Part shown: piece after piece, positions 32,341-43,582 of the stretch
How positions within the stretch are numbered: position 1 is the first letter of the stretch
Layout of the letters: each line of letters starts with the position of its first letter
Source: Paraescarpia echinospica
Taxonomy: Eukaryota > Annelida > Polychaeta > Sabellida > Siboglinidae
DNA length: 64,000 bases
Assembly (NCBI GenBank): GCA_020002185.1
Contig: CM034536.1
Coordinates: forward strand, 12,090,333 to 12,154,332
Direction: 5' to 3'
Translations under genes and position numbers: made by a program
The notes under the pieces: model-generated
What the model was told of the DNA's origin: nothing
Databases searched by the model: none
Seen by the model: only the letters and a program-made list of their open reading frames with translations

Positions 32341-33188
32341 GAGCACGAGTCCTAATTTGGAGGTTATGGACATCACGTTATATTTTTGGTTGCCCTATGT
32401 TTTATTAACCTTCAAACCTTCCTAAATAATATTCCAGAGGGCAACCCTCTCAAATCAGTTGGTTTCACTCTGAAAATTGGACTTACATGCATGCCTGAAA
32501 ATTGGACTTACATTCATGTCTCTGAGTGGCCGCTTTGTTATAACTGTACATTTTCAAATGTACATAGTAGATATAGGGCTGCGAAGCTACATTTGGTATT
32601 AAAATAACCGGAATGATAACAAAAAGAAAAACAACAAATATATTATCAAAAGTTTTATTTTTTAGGAAGCCAGAGGCAAAACATAGAAAAATATGTTGAA
32701 AAAGCCTCTCCGTTTCGCCGTCGACATCATGTAGAATGTACCATAGTTACCTTAATACATACTTAACACTCATGTATATTATATCAAAATAATTGTCATT
32801 CATTTTCCTACTGAACAGTTAAACACAATAGTAAAATAATGCTAATCACCACACATTCATGAACCAAACATGTATTCCACCCCTTAATTGTTGCGTGATC
32901 GTGGCATGACGCCAATCGGACTGGATTTCATTTCTTGTGTCATTTCCACTTTCCGTTGTGTAGTAAACGTGATTTAAGATTGAGTAGTTACTCAACGTCT
33001 ACCAACAAATAATAGTGACATATCTGATAAGATAATTGATGAGAAAATGTATTTTCCAAACTAATAAGATGTCAAGCGTACATCGCAAAAGATATTCAAA
33101 CGTGTTACATTGTCATCATGCAGTCATCTACGTCACTCTCGTCAGAGTCATAGTTTTCAGCAAGAGTACTTAATAAATGGATTACTCG

Positions 33189-34254
33189 TCAACATTTGAC
33201 TTCTTTCCCTTCGCATTTGTAAGCAACACAACATGATACTTGCGATGTTGTGCAAGAATAGAACGAGAGCATTTGCTTACAACACGTCTGCAACGAGTGA
33301 GTGACTTCTTGAGTTCTGAGAATAGTGGCCCCATCATGGATGAGTAGTAATTTGTGGGCACGCATACTTTGGTCATTATCCCCTGCTGAACCAAAGATTT
33401 TGTTAACATTTCCTAATTTACACTGTCCAGATTCTACAAGGATGTCTTCAACACCACTGTTACTCATTATTCTCCCAACTGCATCTATGAAGTTTCCAGC
33501 GAGGATAAACTGTTCTAGTAAGAGAATGAGATTCCAGTAAGTATCCACATCAGGGGTGTGCTTTTTCTCGTAATCCAAAGGCAATCTCTTGGTCAACCGT
33601 GACTACTGTGTGATTCATCCCAAACTTGTTGGTCATCTTTAATGCTTATTCCAAGCAGCTTGCGGTTGGACCAGAAGGGATGCGTCTGGATGGCACTGTT
33701 GGCGCCAGCTTCATGAAGAAAGCATTCCAAATTGGGCAATAATCGCTTTCGAGTTCCACTAACTTTGTAGGCGGGGAAAGGCACAGCTGCCATGCCATGT
33801 TCATCAAGTCAAAGTACGGATCACATCGAGGTTGCAAATCTGCAAGTGTCATTGTTTCAAATGATCTGGTTTTATGCCTCTCATACAGGGAGATGTAGTG
33901 TGGCTCGAGTGGAGAAGGGGTGACACGCAGTGATCGTTTTGTTTCCTTTGTTATTGTAATTCTTGGAATGTCACCAAATTTCCCATTACTACGAAGTGAT
34001 GAATAGCACACATTGTCATGTTTGCTATTCTTATTTTGGTGATGTGCTGTCAGGTCACAATTGGCATCTTGTGTTTTGATCTCAACAATGAAGTCCAACA
34101 CATATATGCCGTCGCTTGATTTTTGATCATCTAATTCTGTCATTTCCACATCAATTGTGACATCACTGACACCTATTCCATCTGTCTGATCTAACATCTC
34201 GTGTATCTTTGATAGTGTTCTCTTCTGTTCATAACCATAGACATTGGTGGTCAT
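33189..34254 (-). pseudogene. unknown protein, transposon-associated, copy 1 (frameshifted)
   Basis: Two minus frames. 34254-33646 starts MTTNVYGYEQKRTLSKIHEM and has an acidic middle and SPLEPHYISLYERHKTRSF; it shifts frame near 33810. 33596-33189 continues with LPLDYEKKHTPDVDTYWNLI, FILAGNFIDAVGRIMSNSGV, EDILVESGQ and MRAHKLLL. The second part resembles a large uncharacterised family common in invertebrate genomes (pattern: ...GxFHxxxxFLxxIGxxMxGSGLxExxVESGxxxxxxxxxxxxGKxYxRAxRAHKL). It has no known catalytic motif. The copy at 48201-49287 shows the frame without the internal break at 33810. Confidence 0.5.
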
Positions 34255-34648
34255 AGAATGGAAAGTTGACCCATCTGGTGTCTTGTCATGCCAATCAGTG
34301 TTGGCGATGTCAAAGTGTATGAATTCACATCCTCATATCGCTTTTGGGGAAAGATCCTCTCGTTCCTCTTCCATCAGTTGCTCACAAATTGATGTAAGAT
34401 CTCGATGTAAGGTGGCATAACTGACTTTTTCGTTAATATAGTTTAACATGTTGATTAGATACTTGCTGCGTGTGTCATCGTAGATGTAGAATGCACTTCT
34501 TAGAGTGAGTGATGTTGGGAGTTTACATGGAATAGGTGAAGTTCTTTTTCCTCAAGTTCATCTTCACAGCAAACCTTTCCTCCATGGCCTACTGTGAGAT
34601 CCTTGCCAAACTGTAGGGTAGCTGCACAATTTAAGATTTTGCACGTGA

Positions 34649-34855
34649 TCACAGATGCTGCTTGAGTGTGACATATTGAATAAAACTATCGTAATATTGA
34701 CTTTTGTTAATTTGGTGAAGTTTGCAAGATTGTGCCTCTCTGTGTAAGAGATTGGCAGCTTCGGGGATGATTGAAGCATCATTATCACAATCAAGTAACT
34801 GATGTTTCAACTCCTCAATCATTTTGAAAGCATCAGGGAATGCAATAACTAAGGC
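34649..34855 (-). other. small open frame at the right end of the duplicated module, copy 1
   Basis: Minus frame FKMIEELKHQLLDCDNDASI...LHREAQSCKL, shared with copy 2. Not recognised. In copy 1 it is fused in frame to gypsy RT sequence at about 34853, which is a chance junction. Confidence 0.4.
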
Positions 34856-35165
34856 CGTTTTGTCCTGTGATGCTTCGTGAACGCATACTTGTTGGAAGGC
34901 CTGTCGAAGGTCGACCTTGCTATACACCGTGCAACCAGCCAACCGATTGTTGAAACTGTTCAGTGCCGGAAGCGGATATCTGTCGAGTTTTGTTGTGTTG
35001 TTTAGTCGCCGAAAATCTCCGCATACACTCCATGAACCATCTGCTTTCTTTAGTGCATGGATCGGAGATGCCCAACTAGATTCAAATCGCTCAATGACCC
35101 CCTCTATCTCCCACTGTCGGATTTGTTTCTCGACTTGAACCTGACATACAGCGAGTCGGCCTTTT
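34853..35165 (-). pseudogene. gypsy RT fragment interrupted by the duplicated module
   Basis: Minus-strand RT N-terminal blocks: SSWASPIHALKKADGSW, the FRRLN region and AGCTVYSKVDLRQAFQQV, ending at the K-T-A of motif A's downstream strand where the module begins. The module therefore either inserted here or was captured here. Confidence 0.7.
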
Positions 35166-35265
35166 GCAGAAGCTCTTCTATAGAGAGCTGCGGTGTGGGA
35201 AGCTCAAGACTCATACACAGCGATGCCGGCAGCCGACGGAGAAGAGCCCAGCGTTCTACATCTTC

Positions 35266-35818
35266 TCAGTCCCAACTACCGCCGACTTGACGGAATCGAG
35301 CCATCCACTGAAATGGTTTCTCGTCTGCTGCGATACCTCCCATGGCCATTGCTCGCGTCAGTCTCTGGTGTACGGTTGGTTCATATCGATCAACGAAGAG
35401 AGTCTTTGCCGCGTCGAACACGTTTGCCGGACGATCCTCCCCATCATCGTAAGATCTCGGATCACGAAATCCGCTTCTTTCGACAGCAAGGTAGTAAGTG
35501 AGCAAACTTATTGATTTGCGATGTGATACCCTGAACAATGAAGGCGTCCTCTAGCTGTTGACACCATAGACGGCAGTCGTCGTGTGTCATCGAACGAAAA
35601 GATATCTTGTACCCCTTCGAATCGCTCGACGTGGCAACTGCTGGCGTCGCCGCGGGTGGAGGAGCAGGATGAGTTTCGATGTAGCAGCTTGCTTCGAAAA
35701 TAACATCTTCTGCCTTGGTAATGTAAGTCTCAGACATCTCAATGTCCTGAAGAACCGTCCGTTTCCCTGAGGCGCACCGCTCACTTCTGCAACCTCCAAC
35801 AACGGCAAGAGCTGACAA
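35266..35818 (-). pseudogene. gypsy gag fragment (CsRn1-like)
   Basis: Minus frames with YKISFRSMTHDDCRLWCQQL then EDAFIVQGITSQINKFAHLL, then DPRSYDDGEDRPANVFDAAK; the layout matches the CsRn1-like gag at 2580 (PLKWFLHCEGKF...ISSQHTMFDY). A frameshift at about 35470-35530 splits it. It lies next to the RT piece without a protease, so the element has an internal deletion. Confidence 0.55.
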
Positions 35819-36127
35819 TCGAGCTCGCGAAAATTATCGAGAGCTCCGAACATGTTCTTGAGAAGGACTTGTATGGTTTCCCGAGCATCACTCTCCCCTC
35901 TCACACTGTCAAACCTGGTTACGATTGTCGTTATGCATCTCTTTGCGACATAACCGTTGGCGATCAAAGTGCAGTCTAGCGTGATGCGACGAACATAGCA
36001 GGCGTGTGCGATCAAGCGTGACGCGCGTTTGACTTAGCCGAGTACCGGTGTGCGCTCAGCCGTGACGAGCCCGAGCAAACTTGTGGATGGTCTAAGTTAT
36101 TGATTCTGTTGCTGTTGTCTCATCTCT

Positions 36128-36195
36128 GTGTCTCCGGAAGATGCATATGGCGTATATACGCAAATATCACTTTAGATGCATTTTCCGGAGACACA
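36128..36195. repeat. hairpin with 19-bp arms
   Basis: gtgtctccggaagatgcat at the left and its complement with one mismatch at the right, spaced by about 29 bases. It sits at the left edge of the gypsy scrap. It may be a minimal MITE or the end structure of a lost element. Confidence 0.65.
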
Positions 36196-36199
36196 AATC

Positions 36200-36325
36200 T
36201 CCACATACACGCCATGAGCCATCTGCTTTCTTTACTGCATGGATCGGAGATGCCCAACTGGATTCACATCGCTCAATGACCCCTTCTCTCTCCCACTGTC
36301 GGAGTTGTTTCGCGACTTAAACCTT
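36200..36325 (-). pseudogene. second scrap of the same gypsy RT
   Basis: About 120 bases closely similar to 35020-35140 (same ctttactgcatggatcggag core), same orientation. It is a partial duplication of the RT segment. Confidence 0.6.
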
Positions 36326-36329
36326 CTTC

Positions 36330-36997
36330 TCTCCATGAAGCTTCCGACATGGCGAATACGCTTCGAACACAAGGATAACAATGTGTCTGAATCCTTCGAG
36401 GCTATATTTGGCGGAGATAGATCGTAGAAATTGGTGGTGCAGAAAAGTTGATAAACAAGTGGAATTACTGATTGATAAGTATTATTCTTGCCTTAATATC
36501 ATTCATAAAGTTGCAATAAACATATATTGAGTAGCAGTTGTGCTTAAAGTTAGTTAGTTATAGTATTTTAGAATACCTTACTATAGTGAGTGATAATAGG
36601 GTAACTCACTTAGGCTTCGATAATTTGAAAACAAGATTTAACAAACCTGATTATGTGGTAGAATATATAGGAGATAAAGTAACAACCATCAAACTACTTA
36701 CATAAGATAATATCTGTGTAAGCCAGTACTTGCTAGATATTTTGATTAGGTAGCATTGTTGTTAAACTTAAGCAAGGGCGATAGTCGGGCGGCGTAACCT
36801 AAATAAATAAAGCAGCCTAACGTAACGTAATTGATTGTATTTAAATTAGGTCACTACCGGTAATGTTAGCGTTCGTGTCAGGATAAATAGTTGGCTGTGT
36901 AATTGAAATTTGTAACCTAAAGTGTGCTGTAGTACACAGGAAACAGTCTTTATAAAGACTAAGTTAGTTAAGTTATTAAATAATTTCTGATCGGGAT
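36330..36997. other. non-coding, probably 5' UTR of the LINE in part
   Basis: AT-rich, no ORF. The last few hundred bases before the ORF1 ATG may be the LINE 5' UTR/promoter; its start could not be recognised. Confidence 0.35.
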
Positions 36998-38201
36998 ATG
37001 GCGCCTTGCAAGCGGCAAGTCAAGGCAAAGCGACACTTGGTGTGCGATCACTGCCACAGCTGGGTAGATTTTGCATTGTCCGGCTGTGGGAAGTCATGGG
37101 CAGAAACCATGGAGGAAGGATTCACCTTTCAGTGCATTGGGTGTTGGAAGGTGGAGTGTCTGCAGAAGGAGATAGTTAGGTTGACAGATATTGTGAAGGG
37201 AATGGAGATGGGAATTAGCAAGGAGGCAGGTCGAATGGAGAGAGACGACAGGGAGAGAGGTGAGAATACTGCAAGACTGAAGGAGAATAGCAGTGGCAAG
37301 AAAACTGAGGAAAGGAGATTGAGAGGAGGGAAGGTGATTGGAGAAGAAATTGGAAAATCGACAACAGAAAACGTGACAAGCGTGAAGGTGACAGGGAAGA
37401 AAGTGACCGTAGAGAAGGAGGGAGGGAAGATGGGAAGGGAGAGGAGAGAGGAAAACGAGATGGAACGAACGAAGAAGGGACGAAAGGAAGTGAGAGAAAA
37501 TGTGATAGAAGAGAAGTCGATAAAAGGGAAGGTGACAAGAGAAAAAGCGACAGGAAAGATTGGATCGGAAGAGAATGTGACAGGAGAGAAGACGACAGGG
37601 GGAAAGACAACAAGCAGACAGATGCAAACCGAAGAAGGAGCTATTCTAAGGCAGTGATAGAGGGGGCAATGAGGAAAGAGAGGGTGTTTATGGGCGACTC
37701 CATTATGAGAAAGACGGACAAGGCACTGAGCGAGGGGAAGGACATCGTTGTTTGTTTACCGGGGGCTAGGATTGAACATGTAACTGACAGGGTAGAGAAG
37801 GTATTGGGACATGGCAAGGGGGGGGTCTATACTGGTACATGTAGGAACAAATAATGCAGACAGGGAGGGAACAACTGCGATAGTACAGAAGTATAGACAG
37901 TTAGTGAGGAAGCTAACAGAAGACGAGAGTTGAACAGGTTATTCTGTCAGGAATTTTGCCAGTAATGGGAGGAAGGGGGGCAACGTATAGAAACTGTAAG
38001 AGGATGGCGATCAACGTACTAGTTGAGCAGATGTGTGACGAAGAGGGGGTGGGATTCACAGAGTTATGGGGATACTTTGTTTGGAGGGAAGATATGTACA
38101 TGAGAGATGGCCTCCATCTTAGTGGAAAGGGGGCAGCAGTTTTCTCAGAGAATCTGCTGCGATCTGTTGACAGTGGGACAGGTTGCATCTATTTAAACTA
38201 G
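36998..38201 (+). pseudogene. LINE ORF1: PHD-like finger, coiled coil, SGNH esterase (frameshifted)
   Basis: First frame (36998-37657): CDHCHSWVDFALSGCGKSW and EGFTFQCIGCWKVECLQKEI form a PHD-like zinc finger; a Lys/Glu/Thr-rich coiled or disordered stretch of about 150 residues follows. The next frames hold the esterase: MGDSIMRKTDKAL with VCLPGARIEHVTD (37654-37854), a VGTNNAD block around 37845, and DLHL-like MRDGLHLSGKGAAVF (37956-38201). Frame changes at about 37655, 37835 and 37935 break it. By family knowledge ORF1 binds the LINE RNA and may act on membranes or lipids through the esterase. Confidence 0.8.
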
Positions 38202-41079
38202 ATTCGCAGGGGGGACTCACAGAAAAGCCTGAAAATGGAGGCATAGATAAAGACAGCACAAATAAATCAGCAAATAACAGTGTGGAAAACTCTTCTGAAG
38301 CTGGATATAAATGTGTTTGTTTAAATGCAAGGAGTATAGTAAACAAAAGAAATGAACTAAACATTATGGTAGAAGATATTGACCCTCATATAATAGGTAT
38401 AACCGAATCCTGGACCACCACCGATATATCAGATGCTGAATTGGGACTGACAGGATATGTAATGTTTAGAAAAGATAGAATAGGAAGAAAGGGAGGTGGA
38501 GTTATTTTATATATTAAAGAATCTATTCAGGCTTATGAAATAAAAATAGAAAGAGAAGCAGATTGCGAAGAAGCTGTTTGGTGTAACATAGTTACAGGAA
38601 ACTCAACGTTAACAGTTGGGTTAGTTTATCGAAGTCCAAACATAAGCATAGAAGAGAATGAAAAAATACGAAACGCTATAAGGGAAGTAAGCAAACGGGA
38701 CTGTATTATTATGGGGGATTTTAACCACGGGCATATACAATGGAAATCTTTACAGAGTATGGGGAGTGAGGACCACAAGTTTTTAGTTTTAGTTCAAGAT
38801 ACATTCCTTTCTCAACATGTGCTAGAACCAACCAGGGGTGAGAATGTGTTAGACATAGTTTTGTCCTCACAGAATGAATTAGTTGACAATGTCAAGATAT
38901 GTGAGCCACTGGGGAGTAGCGATCACAACCAGATACATTTTATCATCAAAGTAAAATCAGAAAGGAATAGTAAAAAGCAGTATAGGAGAAATGTCCACAA
39001 AGGAAGGTATAAGGACATGAGGAAATATTTAGCAAAGATAGACTGGAATAACACACTGAACAATAAGACGGCAACAGAATGCTGGAATGTATTAAAGAGT
39101 GAAATTAAGTGCATAGTCGATAAATTTGTACCCTTCAAAAAACAAGGAAAACGGTCCAAAAAGAAACACTTATCGAAAGAAGCCATTAGAAAAATTAAGT
39201 ACAAACAAATGATGTGGAAGTCATACAGATGTACTGGAAATGATGAAGACTACAACAGTTATAAAGAAGCACTTAACCAAGCTACAGCTGAAATTAGAAA
39301 TTCAAAGAGAAGCTATGAACAACAATTAGCTAGTAATATAAAACATGACAGCAAGAGTTTTTATGCGTATGTTCGAAGCAAACAGAAAGTTCAAGATAAA
39401 GTCGGTCCTCTAGAAGATAGTGCTGGAAATATAATATCAGAGGGATTCTTAATGGCAGAAGACCTGAATGAGTACTTTAGTTCAGTGTTTACCAGGGAAG
39501 ATATTAGTTCACTGCCAGTACCAGAGGCTAAGTTCAAGGGGGCAGATTCAGACTATTTAGGACAATTAATTGTAACCCCGGAAATGGTAGGTAAGAAAAT
39601 AAGGGCTATGAAGGATAATAAATCACCTGGAGTGGATGGTATTCCACCCAAACTACTATTGGAAATTGTAGAACAAATTAGAATACCGCTTGCAACAGTT
39701 TTCAATTTGTCATTAGAAGAGGGAGTGGTTCCTTTAGAATGGAAAGAAGCAAACATTATACCGTTATTCAAAAAAGGTTCGAGAAACAAGTCAGAGAACT
39801 ATAGACCAGTGAGTTTAACATCAGTGATTTGTAAATTGTTAGAAAGACTAATTAAAGATCACATGGTGGATTTTCTTGTTAAACAAAACTTGATAAACCC
39901 ATCTAAACATGGTTTTTTTAAAGCAAGGTCATGCTTAACAAATATGTTATGTTTTTTGGAAGACATCACTAAGTGGGTAGATGAGGGATCACCAGTAGAT
40001 ATCGTCTACTTAGATTTTCAAAAAGCTTTCGACAACGTACCACATCAAAGATTACTGCTTAAACTAAAGGCCCATGGCATAGGAAATGGTATAATAAACT
40101 GGATAGAACAATGGTTGATTGACAGAAGACAACGTGTAGTAGTTGATGGGGAGGCTTCAAACTGGAAATCAGTATTGAGTGGGGTACCACAGGGATCAGT
40201 ATTAGGTCCTATATTATTCTTAATATATATCAACGATTTGGATGATGAAATAACAAGCAAGGTGTTGAAATTTACGGATGATACAAAAGTGTTTAGAAGG
40301 ATTAAAAGTGATGGAGATAGACAGCATTTACAAGATGATCTTGACAGGTTGATCAAGTGGTCTGAAAAGTGGCAAATGCTGTTCAATTTTGGGAAATGTA
40401 AATGCCTCCACACAGGACATGGGAACGACGAGGTAGAATATACAATGGGGGGTACTGTACTAAGTACTACTGTAAAAGAAAAGGACTTAGGGTTAACCAT
40501 TAGTGCTGATATGAAGGTTTCAGAGCAGTGCGGAATTGCAGCTTCAAAGGAAAATCAAATCCTTGGATTAATTAGGCAAAACATAACGTATAAGGAAAAA
40601 GAGCTAATAATACCGCTGTACAAAACAATAGTTAGGCCTCATTTAGAATATTGTATTCAAGCGTGGAGGCCATATCGCAGGAAGGACATAGATATGCTAG
40701 AAAGAGTGCAGAGAAGAGCAACTAAAATGATACCAAAACTGAGGGATCTTAGTTACGAAATACGCCTAAAAAATGCGGTTTAACAACACTACAGACCAGG
40801 AGATTGAGAGGAGATCAGATAGAAGTGTTTAAAATATTGAAGGGTTATGAAAATATTGATAGAAATATTTTTTTCTCAGTTAAGAAAGATAGAAGGACTA
40901 GAGGACATGAACTTACATTTGCAAAGGAGCAGAGTAGATTGGATATAAGAAAGTTTTCATTTTCACAAAGGACTGTAAATGAATGGAACAGATTACCTGC
41001 TGATTGTGTGGGTGCTAGTAGCGTGAATATGTTTAAAAATAAAATCGACACATACCTCAGACGGGCGGGATACACATAG
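38183..41079 (+). pseudogene. LINE ORF2: AP endonuclease and reverse transcriptase, one frameshift
   Basis: Open from 38183 to 40783, with the final part in another frame (40804-41079). No ATG lies before the endonuclease, so translation probably follows ORF1. Endonuclease residues are all visible: N in CLNARS, E in ITESW, D/N in MGDFNHG, and SSDHNQ. RT: YRPVSLTSVICKLLE, YLDFQKAFDNVPHQRLL, SGVPQGSVLGPILF and the catalytic box KFTDDTKVF (FTDD where FADD is usual). A run of six A near 40767 has one extra base that ends the frame; the tail after it (TLQTRRLRGDQIEVFKIL) is normal. Confidence 0.9.
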
Positions 41080-41193
41080 ATAAAAGGGTCGGACTCTCGA
41101 TAAGCCAAAGGGCTTCCTTGTCCACCTGCCACCTAGAGTTAATTCTCTGGGTGGCAATCTTGTTAAATCTTGTTAAATCTTGTCTGTTGACAG

Positions 41194-41800
41194 ATTACGT
41201 CCGTTTTATGAGATGGACACCAATTGTCAGACCCGTCAAGTTACCGACAAGACGGACAATTGTAAAATGACAAATGGAGGGAGAAATGGTGGTTGTTCTA
41301 GGCCCACAAGAACAGTGCGTAAACCAAACCGATTGGGGATCGGGTTGGTAAATTGATTATCAAGAACGTTACATTCGTAACTGGCGCGAGATCATCTGTA
41401 GAGACTGTAAACAGGTAGAACCAAATGGACAGTTGTGAGGTTTGTAGCATAATAAATACAATATTTATTGTCGCACATTAAAAATGGCAATTGTACATTT
41501 GTTTAAATACAGAGATTTCCGTAATGGTACGGTCAACTTCATCGTCGTTTAAAATATTGCATGTCTTAAGACCATTCCTGATGTCTAACATTTCCGATAA
41601 TAAGGAAACAAGAGAGAACAAAGTCTAGTTGTCAACACGTGTTGTTTCATCGTCGCTATCATAGTGTCTCTTGCTAGTAATTAGAACAGGCTAGATATAT
41701 GCAGAAATGCATTACAATTGCGCGAATTTAACTGACATGTATTAACTTTACACCCAATAATCAGTTATATATTTCATTGATGCTAGCAGGCCGAAGCTGT
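41194..41800. other. non-coding; possible scrap of a gypsy 3' end
   Basis: Plus-strand 41219-41255 can be read RPVKLPTRRTIVK then stop, followed by a purine-rich ggagggagaa, which is how gypsy pol ends before the polypurine tract and LTR. This is only suggestive. Nothing else is recognised. Confidence 0.25.
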
Positions 41801-41807
41801 GCCATTG

Positions 41808-41985
41808 CAGTGTGTGTGCGTGTGTGTGTGTGTGTGCGTGTGCGTGTGCGTGTGCGTGTATATATGCGTGTGTGTGTATGTGTGCGTGCGAACGTGCGTC
41901 TGTCAATGAGTGAGTGTGTGTGTGGAGGGGGGTGAGTTGGTGGGTGTATGTGTGTGTATGTGTGCGCGCGCGCGCGCGTGTAGGT
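41808..41985 (-). repeat. (GT)n-rich microsatellite
   Basis: Long GT/GC alternating stretch with tgtgtgcgtgtg and (cg)n at about 41966-41976. Short ORFs across it are low-complexity His/Thr/Arg. Confidence 0.95.
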
Positions 41986-42460
41986 GAGGTACAATATAGT
42001 TGAAGAACTCGTCCCGTTCGTTCTCTCCATAGCTTCCTGTCCTACACACGTGTAGTGTGTAGGACAGGTATAATATAGTTGAACCACTCGTATCGTTCGT
42101 TCTCTCCATAGCTTCCTGTCCTACACATGTGTAGTGTGTAGGTCAGGTATAATATAGTTGAACCACTCGTCCCGTTCGTTCTCTCCATAGCTTCCTGTCC
42201 TACACACGTGTAGTGTGTAGGACAGGTATAATATAGTTGAACCACTCGTCCCGTTCGTTCTCTCCATAGCTTCCTGTCCTACACACGTGTAGTGTGTAGG
42301 TCAGGTATAATATAGTTGAACCACTCGTCCCGTTCGTTCTCTCCATAGCTTCCTGTCCTACACACGTGTAGTGTGTAGGTCAGGTATAATATAGTTGAAC
42401 CACTCGTCCCGTTCGTTCTCTCCATAGCTTCCTGTCCTACACATGTGTACTGTGTAGCAT
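41986..42460. repeat. 79-bp tandem repeat with built-in hairpin
   Basis: Six copies or partial copies with a 79-bp period. Each unit contains cctgtcctacacac and its complement separated by five bases (gtgta), a near-perfect 14-bp stem in several copies. Two units differ by gtcagg for gacagg. Confidence 0.92.
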
Positions 42461-42890
42461 ATGCAAATGTTTTATTAAATTATTAATCGTAATGTGTTGT
42501 TCTTTATGCACTTATTTGTAACAATACATTGAACAAAACTTTATAACGTTGAAACAAATTCCCACTTCAGCGCAAGCATCCACGCATAGCAAACAATTAA
42601 ATAATGCCATTTTGTTATACGTCTGTCAAACTTCGATCATTCTTTGTTGTTATACAGCCTGTGGCGATCGAAATGACGGAGACCTTTGGCGAATGGACAT
42701 CACACTGCGAAAGCCCGGCTGACATACCTGGACGTACATATGCGACTGATTATATACTATGTATGACTTACTAAAGAGTCAAACCAAATGTTTAATAATT
42801 ATTTACGCAGACCAATTAATCATTATGTTCAACGACTGTGCATACGATGCGATAGGCCAGGCGGCAGTTTTTTGCTTTCCGCAAGATTTT
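42461..42890. other. non-coding spacer
   Basis: AT-rich, no gene or repeat recognised. Confidence 0.4.
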
Positions 42891-42892
42891 GT

Positions 42893-43140
42893 AACTGGCC
42901 ATATCTCTGTGAGTCTGAACTGGCCATATCTCTGTGAGTCTGAACTGGCCATATCTCTGTGAGTCTGAACTGGCCATATCTCTGTGAGTCTGAACTGGCC
43001 ATATCTCTGTGAGTCTGAACTGGCCATATCTCTGTGAGTCTGAACTGGCCATATCTCTGTGAGTCTGAACTGGCCATATCTCTGTGAGTCTGAACTGGCC
43101 ATATCTCTGTGAGTCTGAACTGGCCATATCTCTGTGAGTA
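42893..43140. repeat. 25-bp tandem repeat
   Basis: About ten near-identical copies of tggccatatctctgtgagtc plus five bases. Since 25 is 3x8+1, the array is open in all three minus frames; the predicted short proteins are artefacts. Confidence 0.95.
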
Positions 43141-43469
43141 TTATATTGAGAAGGTTTGCAATAATGTCCTTTGCCAACTTTAAACGTTAATCAGTGGCGA
43201 TCTTTAATTGTTATCAAAATTCATTATTTTTAAATGAGAAGTTCAAACTAAGTGAAGTACATACACGGTATAGGCTACAATAACACAAACACATTACTAA
43301 TGGAAATTTAGGGATTCTGAAATATAATAGTTAGTAATAACGTACCTCCAACACAATCACATCTTGTTTACCTTTCACAGACTGGGCATTGCATGCTGCA
43401 TATGTAGTTTCTTTTGTTTTGACAATGCTACAAACATTAAATCCTCATCATTTATATTGGCATTTAACA
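43141..43469. other. non-coding spacer
   Basis: AT-rich; nothing recognised. Confidence 0.4.
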
Positions 43470-43582
43470 AGTAAGTTCTTACATAGCGCAGTATCCAGTC
43501 CTAAGGATTATTCAGAGCATTTTATGCTTTACTCCCCGGCAAACCCGTTCAATCGAACGCCATCTCGACTTCTTTGGGAAGC
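43470..43582 (-). repeat. dispersed repeat, copy A
   Basis: Roughly 70-75% similar by eye to 50350-50470 (shared ccagtcct.aggatt...tcaatcgaac.ccatct.gacttct). Same orientation. The two copies flank the second minisatellite module on its outer sides; identity of the repeat family is unknown. Confidence 0.6.

Larger units (their letters stand above)
32161..34852 (-). repeat. 2.7-kb module duplicated at 47204-49889 (copy 1)
   Basis: Nearly identical by eye to 47204-49889 (offset 15043 at the left, 15037 at the right). It holds the Penelope RT scrap, about 800 bases of non-coding sequence, and the unknown gene fragments. The shared block ends at aataactaa; on its right this copy is joined to a gypsy RT. 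Confidence 0.9.
36998..41193 (+). mobile_element. CR1/L2-type LINE, nearly complete
   Basis: ORF1 with a zinc-finger/coiled-coil part and an SGNH esterase part, ORF2 with endonuclease and RT, and a short 3' UTR ending in a 10-bp tandem repeat (tcttgttaaa, 41159-41184). Such short 3' repeats are typical of the CR1/L2 group. Only ORF1's esterase half and one site near the end of ORF2 carry frameshifts, so this copy is relatively young. Confidence 0.88.

Noticed and set aside
37094..37627. 177-codon antisense frame to LINE ORF1
   Set aside because: Leu/Ser/His-rich translation of the complement of a Lys/Glu-rich coding strand.
41219..41300. Gypsy pol end with polypurine tract and LTR start
   Set aside because: Too short to call; no pol upstream and no paired LTR.
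42803..43177. Minus-strand repeat proteins over the 25-bp array
   Set aside because: Three frames are open at once because of the repeat; no independent support.
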